Positions 9,283-17,012 of a DNA stretch of 45,151 nt are shown in pieces (positions within the stretch are counted from its first letter, which is position 1; each line of letters starts with the position of its first letter). The notes under the pieces are model-generated. The model was not told the DNA's origin, searched no databases, and was given only the letters and a program-made list of their open reading frames with translations. Source of the stretch: an uncultured Bacilli bacterium (GTDB lineage: Bacteria; Bacillota_I; Bacilli_A; RFN20; CAG-826); the NCBI GenBank assembly GCA_944358985.1, contig CALVSI010000009.1, forward strand, positions 1 through 45,151, in the 5' to 3' direction. The position numbers and the translations under genes were made by a program.

Positions 9283-9328
9283 ATTTGTTTCCCTTAAAAC
9301 TTAATCTTTTTTTAAATTGCTTAGAATA

Positions 9329-9475
9329 TCACATAAAAGTACTTCTATTATCATCTTCACCTATTAAACGACAAATAGTTTCTCCAGATAACAATTGTGT
9401 TTTATCCTCTAATGTTAAATAAATACTTAAATTATATCCGCTTCTATATTCCAATTCATCTAAGTATATTTTGTA
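9329..9475 (-). other. Open stretch without a start codon, possible gene remnant
   Basis: Between the CoA-disulfide reductase start and the copper promoter, the minus strand is open for about 48 codons with protein-like composition (contains LEYRSGYNLSIYL and QLLSGETICRLIG). There is no ATG or ribosome site; only a TTG at 9454 could start it. I do not recognise it. It may be a decayed gene or chance. Confidence 0.2.
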
Positions 9476-9516
9476 TTATCTGTTTTTGATTGTCAATTAT
9501 TTTATTAGCATATCAT

Positions 9517-9545
9517 TTGATATATACCCTAGGTAGGTATATTAT
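9517..9545 (+). promoter_or_regulatory. Copper operon promoter with CsoR operator
   Basis: TTGATA (9517-9522) and TATTAT (9540-9545) are spaced 17 bases. Between them lies the inverted repeat ATATACC-N7-GGTATAT (9522-9542), which has the GC-tract and TATA flanks of CsoR operators. Apo-CsoR bound here would block both promoter hexamers; Cu(I) binding would release it. Confidence 0.75.
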
Positions 9546-9564
9546 ATTAATTGAGGTAATAACA

Positions 9565-9855
9565 ATGAAAGCAAAACATAATTTAACAACAATTAGAAAT
9601 GATGAAGAAAAATTAGATTTATGCAAAAGAATAAATCGTATTCAAGGACAAATAAATGGAATAAAAAACATGATAGAAAATAATAGGTATTGCGATGATA
9701 TTTTAATACAATTATCCGCAGTGGATAAGGCTATTAAAAGTTTAGCTAATCAAATATTAAATCGACATCTTCACACATGTATTATCGAAAATATTAAAAA
9801 TGGAAATGAATCTGTTATAGATGAAATTTCCGATTTATTTAAAAGGTTTCAATAA
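9565..9855 (+). CDS. csoR: CsoR-type copper-sensing repressor
   Basis: This 96-residue, all-helical regulator has the Cu(I) triad of CsoR: Cys43 in NRYCDDIL, then His68 and Cys72 in RHLHTC (H-x3-C). The RINRIQGQINGIKNMIE stretch is the family's DNA-binding helix. It represses its own operon in the absence of copper. The start is placed at ATG 9565, with GAGGT at 9553-9557. A longer reading to 9490 would cover the promoter and operator and is rejected. Its stop overlaps the copA start by one base (TAATG). Confidence 0.93.
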   Translation: MKAKHNLTTIRNDEEKLDLCKRINRIQGQINGIKNMIENNRYCDDILIQLSAVDKAIKSLANQILNRHLHTCIIENIKNGNESVIDEISDLFKRFQ

Positions 9856-12359
9856 TGGAATTAAAGTTTAATATTGAAGGCATGACTTGTGCTTCATGCC
9901 AAGCTCACGTTCAAAAAGCTGTTGAAAAATTAAATGGAATTAAAAAGGTCAATGTCAATCTTTTGTCTAATTCAATGAATGTTGACTTTGATGAAAATAT
10001 TTTAAGTGTTGAAGATATAATTTCAAGTGTTGAAAAACAAGGATATAAAGCTTCCATAGTCGATAAGAAAGAAAATAATTTAGTTTCTACAAAACGCGAA
10101 ACAAAAAAGAAAAAAGTTGATTTGGATTTAATCAAATTAATTATTAGTTTTGTTTTTTTAATTATATTAATGTATGTTTCAATGGGACATATGATCGGAT
10201 TACCTCTTCCAGATTTTTTAAGTCCAGAAGAAAATCCACTTGCCTTTGCATTTACTCAGCTCTTGTTAACTATTCCAAGCTTGATAATTTATGCAAAATA
10301 TTTTAAAAATGGTTTTTTAAGATTATTTAAATTATCACCTAACATGGATAGTTTAATAGCGATAGGAGCGTGTGCATCGTTAATATATGGTGTATATGCA
10401 ATTTATCAAATCGGATATGGCTTAAGCCATAATATAGATGTTTTAGATTATACACACAATTTATATTTTGAAAGTGCTGCGATGATTTTAACTTTAGTAA
10501 GTTTAGGTAAATATTTTGAAGGACTAGCCAAAAAAAGAACTACTAAAGCTGTAGAAAAAATGATGGATTTAGCTCCTAAAAAAGCAACATTATTAATTAA
10601 CGAAGAAGAAAAAGTTGTTGATATAGAAAAAGTTAAAGTAAACGATATTGTCGTAGTTAAAAAAGGCGAATCTATACCAATTGATGGAGAAATTATTAAA
10701 GGCAGTGCTTCAATAGATGAATCAACAATTACCGGCGAATCTATTCCTGCTTTTAAAAAAGAAGGAGATAGTGTTTATTCATCAACAATATTAACTAGCG
10801 GTTATGTTTTAATTAAGGCTTTAAAAGTTGGAAAAGATACTTCTATTAACACTATTATTGAATTAGTAGAACAAGCCAGCAATTCTAAAGCTCCAATTTC
10901 CAAATTAGCGGATAAAGTATCTTTATATTTTGTTCCTACGATATTATTAATTGCACTTGCCACTTTTATCGGATTTTTAAGTGCTGGCTATGATTTTGAA
11001 TTAGCGTTTAATTTTGCAATATCGGTTGTCGTTATTGCTTGTCCTTGTGCGTTAGGTCTTGCTACACCTGTCGCTATTATGGTTGCGACCGGAAAAGGAG
11101 CAAGCAATGGATTATTAATTAAAAATGCCGAAATATTGGAAAAATCTCATTTAATTAAAACGGTCGTATTAGATAAAACGGGAACGATTACTAATGGTTC
11201 CCCCACTATTACTGATGTTTTATACTTAAAACAAGATCAAGAAAAAATATTAAATATTATTTATAGCATTGAAACGTTAAGTGAACACCCTCTTGCTAAC
11301 GCTATTAACGAATACTGCAAAAAAAATAATGCTTTAAACAATTTAAAAATAGAAGATCATATCGCTCAAGATGGAAAAGGTTTATATGCTAGAATCGATA
11401 ACATTACTTATTATATTGGTAATAAAAAAGGATTAGATATCGATTTAGATGATAATATTAAAAGTTCTATAGATAAATTATCTAGTCAAGGCAAAACTAT
11501 ATTATATGTCGCTGATGAAAAAGAAGTTTTAGCTATTTTAGCATTAAAAGATGAAATTAAAGAAAATAGCAAATATGCTATTAAATTATTAAAAGATATG
11601 CAAATTAAGGTTGTAATGTTAACAGGAGATAATCAAAAAACCGCACAAGCAATTGCTAATGAAGTTGGTATTGATGAAGTTTATAGTGAGGTTTTACCAA
11701 TTGAAAAATCCACAATTATTAATTCTTTAAAAACAGACAACAAACATTTAGTGGCGATGGTTGGCGATGGTGTTAATGATGCTTTAGCTTTAACAAGTGC
11801 TGATTTAGGAATTGCCATAGGAGGAGGTAGCGATATTGCAAAAGAAAGTGCTGATATAGTTTTAATTAAAAATGATCTTATCGGTGTTGTTAATGCGATT
11901 AGATTATCTAAAAGAACACTAAATACAATTAAAGGTAATTTATTTTGGGCTTTCTTTTATAACTGTATCGGTGTCCTATTAGCGACTGGGATGTTTTATC
12001 CTTTAAACCCTGAATTAAAACTTAATCCAATGATTGGATCTTTAGCGATGTCAATTTCTAGTGTTTTTGTTGTTTTAAATGCCCTAACAATAAATTTATT
12101 CAAATTTAAAGAAAACAAAATTATAAAAAATGTTAAACAAAAGGAGGAAGAAAAGATGGAAAATTTAACATTAAAAATTAAAGGCATGATGTGTCAACAT
12201 TGTGTTATGCATGTCACTAACGCATTAAAAGCTGTTCAAGGAGTTAAAGAAGTTAACGTTTCTTTAGAAAATGAATCCGCGGAAGTCAAAGGTTTAAATT
12301 TAAATCTAGAAGAATTAAAAACCGCAGTTAAAAACGCTGGATATGAAGTTATTGATTAA
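9855..12359 (+). CDS. copA: Copper-exporting P1B-type ATPase with fused C-terminal CopZ domain
   Basis: The protein has 834 residues. An N-terminal metal-binding domain has GMTCASC (Cys12, Cys15). Then come membrane segments, the TGES actuator loop, the intramembrane CPC metal site (396-398), the phosphorylated Asp of DKTGT (~440), MLTGDN and GDGVNDALAL. This is a Cu(I) efflux pump. Unusually, a second metal-binding domain with GMMCQHC (Cys780, Cys783) follows the last membrane helix via a charged linker KQKEEEK. That linker is encoded by a strong ribosome-binding sequence and followed by an in-frame ATG, so free CopZ may also be made. Translationally coupled to csoR. Confidence 0.95.
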   Translation: MELKFNIEGMTCASCQAHVQKAVEKLNGIKKVNVNLLSNSMNVDFDENILSVEDIISSVEKQGYKASIVDKKENNLVSTKRETKKKKVDLDLIKLIISFVFLIILMYVSMGHMIGLPLPDFLSPEENPLAFAFTQLLLTIPSLIIYAKYFKNGFLRLFKLSPNMDSLIAIGACASLIYGVYAIYQIGYGLSHNIDVLDYTHNLYFESAAMILTLVSLGKYFEGLAKKRTTKAVEKMMDLAPKKATLLINEEEKVVDIEKVKVNDIVVVKKGESIPIDGEIIKGSASIDESTITGESIPAFKKEGDSVYSSTILTSGYVLIKALKVGKDTSINTIIELVEQASNSKAPISKLADKVSLYFVPTILLIALATFIGFLSAGYDFELAFNFAISVVVIACPCALGLATPVAIMVATGKGASNGLLIKNAEILEKSHLIKTVVLDKTGTITNGSPTITDVLYLKQDQEKILNIIYSIETLSEHPLANAINEYCKKNNALNNLKIEDHIAQDGKGLYARIDNITYYIGNKKGLDIDLDDNIKSSIDKLSSQGKTILYVADEKEVLAILALKDEIKENSKYAIKLLKDMQIKVVMLTGDNQKTAQAIANEVGIDEVYSEVLPIEKSTIINSLKTDNKHLVAMVGDGVNDALALTSADLGIAIGGGSDIAKESADIVLIKNDLIGVVNAIRLSKRTLNTIKGNLFWAFFYNCIGVLLATGMFYPLNPELKLNPMIGSLAMSISSVFVVLNALTINLFKFKENKIIKNVKQKEEEKMENLTLKIKGMMCQHCVMHVTNALKAVQGVKEVNVSLENESAEVKGLNLNLEELKTAVKNAGYEVID
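12141..12158 (+). promoter_or_regulatory. copZ: Internal ribosome site for a possible free CopZ (12156-12359)
   Basis: AAGGAGG (12141-12147) stands 8 bases before an in-frame ATG (12156) inside copA. Starting there gives a 67-residue protein, the normal length of the copper chaperone CopZ, with the Cys-x2-Cys site near its N-terminus. The site looks like a former intergenic ribosome site kept after the copA stop codon was lost. Whether it is used is not shown by sequence. Confidence 0.55.
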
Positions 12360-12538
12360 TTAATTTTTTATAATTATTACTATTTAAAAAATCTTTTAAC
12401 ATTTTTTAGTTATGTTTTTTACGTTATTTTTACAATTTTTTGTTATTTTTTGATGATTAAAATAATAAATATATTCTCTAATATGTGACTTTTTTTACAC
12501 ATTGAATATATTTTGTTTTTACTATGACTATCTATATA

Positions 12539-12551
12539 TATAATATTACTA
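12539..12551 (+). promoter_or_regulatory. -10 box directly before the WYL gene
   Basis: TATAAT at 12539-12544 is followed by 7 bases and then ATG 12552, with no Shine-Dalgarno site. Transcription would start at or next to the ATG, giving a leaderless mRNA. Confidence 0.5.
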
Positions 12552-13529
12552 ATGAATAAGAAATCCGCACCACTTCTCATATTAAAAATTTTACAACAAT
12601 TTAGTGATGAAAATCATTTAATGACACAGCAAGATATAATTGATAAATTACAATCTTTATATAATTTAAAATTGGAAAGAAAAAGTGTTTCAGCTTCTAT
12701 TAAATTATTACAAGATTTAGATTATGACATTATTAAAACTAATAAAGGGTGTGCTTATATTGATCGCGTTTTTGAAGAAAGTGAAGTTCAATATATTATT
12801 GATTTATTGTTATCAAGCAAATCAATAACTGGTTCTTATGCTTTACAAATCGCTGATAAATTAAAAAATACTTTAAGCGAAAATAGTAAACAAGATTATA
12901 ACTATATAATGGAATCAAAAAGTATTAATCGCACGAACAACAAAGAAATATTTTTAAATATAGAAACAATTAAAAAAGCTATTAAAAATAATAAATGGAT
13001 AGGTTTTCAATATTTAACATATGATGAAGATGGCAAACAAACACTAGCGTTTAATAATTATGTATATCATGCTTCTCCTTGCTTTTTAATAAATAATCAA
13101 GGCCGTTACTATTTATTAGCACAAAGAAACAAATATAAAAATATTAATATATTTCGTGTTGATTATATGAAAAATATTTATGAAATGGATGATAGACAAC
13201 GTATACCTATAAACGAAGTTGATGAATTTAAATCATATAAAAATATATCTGATTACATTAATGATCACATTTATCCTTTTGGTGGAAAAATCATTCATGC
13301 GGTCATTGAAGTATTTAATCCGCGTTCATTAACTTATGTTAATGATTGGTTTGGCGCGAACGCTAAAATATATAAAAAAGATAATCATTTATTTGCTAAA
13401 ATAAAATGTAATGAAAAAGCTTTCTTTTATTGGGCTATGCAATATAGTGAACATATCAAAGTCATTTCACCAAAAGAAATGATTGAAAATATTAAAAAAG
13501 CTGCAGAAGAAATGCTGAAAAAATATTGA
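12552..13529 (+). CDS. WYL-domain transcriptional regulator
   Basis: The protein has 325 residues. An N-terminal winged helix-turn-helix (residues ~1-70, with MTQQDIIDKL and KSVSASIKLLQDLDYDI) is followed by a WYL-type ligand-binding domain around residues 140-210 (NKWIGFQYLTYDEDG, YYLLAQRNKYKNINIFRVDYM). A C-terminal WCX-like tail (VIEVFNPRSLTYVNDWFG) completes the layout. These regulators sense nucleic-acid-like or nucleotide ligands and are common next to phage-defence genes. It stands at the left border of the helicase/nuclease island, oriented away from copA's control, and is probably monocistronic. Stop codon is TGA. Confidence 0.85.
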   Translation: MNKKSAPLLILKILQQFSDENHLMTQQDIIDKLQSLYNLKLERKSVSASIKLLQDLDYDIIKTNKGCAYIDRVFEESEVQYIIDLLLSSKSITGSYALQIADKLKNTLSENSKQDYNYIMESKSINRTNNKEIFLNIETIKKAIKNNKWIGFQYLTYDEDGKQTLAFNNYVYHASPCFLINNQGRYYLLAQRNKYKNINIFRVDYMKNIYEMDDRQRIPINEVDEFKSYKNISDYINDHIYPFGGKIIHAVIEVFNPRSLTYVNDWFGANAKIYKKDNHLFAKIKCNEKAFFYWAMQYSEHIKVISPKEMIENIKKAAEEMLKKY

Positions 13530-13537
13530 TATTACGT

Positions 13538-13630
13538 TTATTTATAAATATTTTTTAGTTGTTTTTTGCTAAGCCAAGGTTTTTTTCTATGAATCATCGA
13601 ATGACAATTTGAACAAACATTAATCTCGTT
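13538..13630 (-). pseudogene. C-terminal remnant of an HNH endonuclease
   Basis: Thirty minus-strand codons before a TAA read as the end of an HNH nuclease: INVCSNCHSMIH followed by basic residues and a short helix. The CxxCH...H pattern is the second half of the HNH zinc and active-site motif. A TAG precedes it in frame and no start exists, so only the tail survives. It points to past nuclease content in this region. Confidence 0.5.
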
Positions 13631-13937
13631 CTATAAATGAACACTAATTTTGCATGTTCCAAATTACAATATTAAGCTATAGTTAGTTATCAATTTGACT
13701 AATTGTTATAATACAATTATAAAAAAATTAAAAATGAATTAAAAAAATATATTTGTTAACACACGAATTTTTAGTCAAAAATTATGTTTTAAAAATAATT
13801 GAAAATTTTTATACCCAATCATTAAAAATTAATATAGATATGATGACATTTATTATTTGAATGTAGTGTGTTAAATAATTCGTTTAGTCTGCTGATGTTT
13901 TTGGAATATCATGTAAAGATGATTGCAATTACAAAAA
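13631..13937. other. AT-rich gap, no gene seen
   Basis: About 300 bases between the HNH remnant and the helicase stop. No open frame, RNA fold or strong repeat is recognised. It holds the decayed upstream part of the HNH gene or unrelated filler. Confidence 0.5.
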
Positions 13938-16667
13938 TCATTTTTTTATTAATTTGTATTTGTTTTCTAATATTTTAACATCCTTAATGACATTTTTTGT
14001 CTTAAATGATTTAATGATTGCCGTTTCACTTTCTGGAGACCAATATATAGTTAAAAATCTCTTGGCTCTTGTTATAGCTGTATAAAATACATTATGTGAA
14101 ATTGCTTCTTCAACTTCTCTTGTAATTATTAATTTGACAGAATTATATTCTAATCCCTGAGATTTATGAATTGAGATAGCATAAGCTATTTCAAAAGGAA
14201 TTTTGTTTGAATCATTTGTATCTTTGTCATAATCGTCCTCTGTAGCATTTAAAACAGTTAATTTAATTAACGATTTATCTTCACCCAAATTAGAAACAAA
14301 AATAAAATTAGAATATCTTATTAAAGGATTTAAGATAGTATCAACTTCAAGAGTAAACTCTATACTTTGGTTTGGATTAATCCTCACATCTTTAATTACT
14401 CCTTTTAAATTGTTGTAAATATATCCATCAAATCTGCTAGTATCGTTAAAAATTATTGGATCACCTATTTTAAAAACATGTTGTTTCCAGATTATTTCAT
14501 TATTTGGATTATTGATTTGCAATATTCTATTTAGATTGTTTATACCATAAAGACCATCATAATTGAGAGCCAGTATAATCTCATCAGAATTTGTTTTTTT
14601 AAAAATGCTTTCATCAATAATATGAGAAAATCTATATGAAACAAACATTTCTTGCATATTAGGTTTGATATTTCTAACACTATCCCATACTTCAATTAAA
14701 ATATTTCCTTCTTTGCATCGATAAATATGAAATAGATCAGTATATGAATACTTTTTTATAAAATTGCGCAATAAAGCAAACCAATTTCCAAATTGAATTG
14801 CAGGTAATTGATATATGTCTCCAGCTAATATCATCAATTTTGTTTCTATTTTTGTAAGAACATCATGCATATCCTTGGAAGAAATAGTGCTACATTCATC
14901 TATAACTACAATATCGTATTTTGTTTGGATATCTTTGTTTGCAATAAAACTTTTAATTGTTTTATAATGAACACGCGTGTCATCTATTTTCTTAACCATA
15001 TTTTGAAGCGCAGCATGCGTATTTGTTAAACACAATTTAGAAATTTGACCTAGCGCTTTTAGTTCTTTACTAATCAAAGTTGATTTTCCAGTTCCTGCAG
15101 CACCATAAATGCAAAACAAGCTTGAGTTCTTGAACATTTCTTTAAAGGCTTTTTCTTTTTCTTTATCATCAAACTGTATAGTTCCGTTTTTTAAAAAAGA
15201 ATCAATATAAGTTGAGTAATTTGGAAAATTTATAATATTAGTTCTGGATATTAAATTTTTTATAATTTTGATTGAATTGACTTCGTTTTCCCTTATATAA
15301 ACGTTTTTGCCAAAACGCTCAAGATATCTTTCGCCTTGAAAAGAAGGGATTCTTTTATTATATTTTTGAATTAATCTATCGGCTTCATCAAGATCTGAAT
15401 CCTTGATACCAATATAAATAGATGCTGTTTTATTAGATTCATTTATTATATGATTCGCAAAAATATCATCCTCATAATCCTTATAATTAAATAGGTTAAT
15501 TAAAATATTAAATAAAGGATTATGTTTAATTAAAGAACCACTATATGGAGTTTTATCAAAAACCAAAACTCCATTTTTTAGAAATAAATTTGATACTTTA
15601 GGATTCTCTTTGTTGCTTAATTGATTTTTAATAATTGAATTTGTAAAAATATTAGCCAAATATTTGACAGTGTTATAACCAACAATTTTCCGGTGTAAAA
15701 ACTTTCTTGAATAATTCAACAATTCTATCAAATAAGAAGATTTCTTTTTGGCATCTATAATCGTATTCATAAATTCATTGTAGTCAGTATCTGCAAATTC
15801 AAGTATTTCAGAAATTGAAATGTGATTATTTTTTATATAATCCATTAAGCGCTCATATTGATCGGTTCTACTATTTTTTTGATTCAATCCAAAAATTTTT
15901 GCAAATTTGTCTAACTCACATGGCCTAATGGCAATCCAATAATCTACAATCACCATCAATGGAACATCTTTTCCAAATACTTTTATGAATTTTTTTTCAA
16001 AAGAACATCTTACTGCATAATTTTCAAACATATCTATTTTGGAATACGCAATAAACCTATCAAATTTGCTTACATCATCAAACGCATCTGTTAATGTATA
16101 TTCATAAAATAATATTTCTTTGATATATATAGTTTTTTTCTTTCTGATATAAAATGTGTTCGTTCCAAATTTTTTAGAATTGTGGTGACTAATATTTACT
16201 ATATCTTTAATGCTATTATAATAACTTTCAAGATTAGAATCCAAGTCTAAAGGTATCTTATTTAAATTATTTAAAACAATTATTCCGAAATCATTTTTAA
16301 ACAACAATTTTATTTTAATAAGAAATTCAAAATATTTTAATAACATTCTTTCTGCATATTCGCCATATAAATTATAGTGTGATAAACTGGCTTGCAAACA
16401 ATCATGGAAGATGCGAAGAAACCTAAATTTACTATTTTTCTTGATATAACTGATAGAATGTCCAATTATTTCATATCTGTTAACAGCATTTTCTTTGTTT
16501 TTCTTTGTATAAACATAGCAAGCAACTGCTTCAACCAAATTTCTCAAACTATTCAAAACATTTGAAGCAATCAAACCTCTATTATCATCTCTAATAAGTG
16601 ATAAATTTTCATCAATTAAACAACAAGATTGAATCAATTCATTTTTCCAATATTCATCATTAAACAT
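13938..16667 (-). CDS. Superfamily 1 (RecD/UvrD-like) helicase with a large unknown N-terminal region
   Basis: The protein has 909 residues. The C-terminal ~400 residues form an SF1 helicase core: Walker A GAAGTGKST (~521-529), TNTHAAL (motif Ia), Walker B VVIDECST, GDIYQLPA (motif III), YAISIHKSQGLEY (motif V) and TAITRAKRFL (motif VI). The first ~500 residues match nothing I recognise. They begin helical and are Lys/Asn-rich, without obvious nuclease motifs. It likely unwinds or translocates on nucleic acid. It lies 345 bases downstream of the DUF2075 gene on the same strand. No ribosome site lies close to ATG; a TATAAT at 16694-16699 suggests its own promoter. Confidence 0.85.
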   Translation of the reverse strand: MFNDEYWKNELIQSCCLIDENLSLIRDDNRGLIASNVLNSLRNLVEAVACYVYTKKNKENAVNRYEIIGHSISYIKKNSKFRFLRIFHDCLQASLSHYNLYGEYAERMLLKYFEFLIKIKLLFKNDFGIIVLNNLNKIPLDLDSNLESYYNSIKDIVNISHHNSKKFGTNTFYIRKKKTIYIKEILFYEYTLTDAFDDVSKFDRFIAYSKIDMFENYAVRCSFEKKFIKVFGKDVPLMVIVDYWIAIRPCELDKFAKIFGLNQKNSRTDQYERLMDYIKNNHISISEILEFADTDYNEFMNTIIDAKKKSSYLIELLNYSRKFLHRKIVGYNTVKYLANIFTNSIIKNQLSNKENPKVSNLFLKNGVLVFDKTPYSGSLIKHNPLFNILINLFNYKDYEDDIFANHIINESNKTASIYIGIKDSDLDEADRLIQKYNKRIPSFQGERYLERFGKNVYIRENEVNSIKIIKNLISRTNIINFPNYSTYIDSFLKNGTIQFDDKEKEKAFKEMFKNSSLFCIYGAAGTGKSTLISKELKALGQISKLCLTNTHAALQNMVKKIDDTRVHYKTIKSFIANKDIQTKYDIVVIDECSTISSKDMHDVLTKIETKLMILAGDIYQLPAIQFGNWFALLRNFIKKYSYTDLFHIYRCKEGNILIEVWDSVRNIKPNMQEMFVSYRFSHIIDESIFKKTNSDEIILALNYDGLYGINNLNRILQINNPNNEIIWKQHVFKIGDPIIFNDTSRFDGYIYNNLKGVIKDVRINPNQSIEFTLEVDTILNPLIRYSNFIFVSNLGEDKSLIKLTVLNATEDDYDKDTNDSNKIPFEIAYAISIHKSQGLEYNSVKLIITREVEEAISHNVFYTAITRAKRFLTIYWSPESETAIIKSFKTKNVIKDVKILENKYKLIKK

Positions 16668-17012
16668 AAAATACTTTTTTTACATTTTCCTCAATTATAA
16701 AAATTGTAATTAATTTAATGACATTTTATCACTAATATTAAAAAAATAAAAATATTATAAATATTAATAGAAACCCACGATGTTAATTATAAATTAATTC
16801 TATCTTTAATATTTTAGCAAACACATGTTTATATTATCTTATCAAATAAAAATAATCGAAAGAATCGAATTGATTATAAAAAATTGTTTTGATTATTTAC
16901 TGGAATAAAATATGTCAACTAAATAACAATTATTTACTTCTCCGGTTGGAATAGCATTGTGAATAAGCGATTGAGTTTAGTTGAAACAAAAAAGTGTAAC
17001 TATTCCATTTAT
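16668..17012. other. 345-base gap before the helicase gene, with complementary segments
   Basis: No gene is seen. It probably contains the helicase promoter (minus-strand TATAAT at 16694-16699). Its right part holds three short segments that are complementary to three others in the same order (16948-16954 with 17000-17006, 16959-16966 with 17009-17016, 16970-16975 with 17016-17021). Confidence 0.4.

Noticed and set aside
9490-9564. Longer N-terminus for CsoR
   Set aside because: It would translate through the operator and both promoter hexamers; the ATG at 9565 has a ribosome site and gives the family's normal length.
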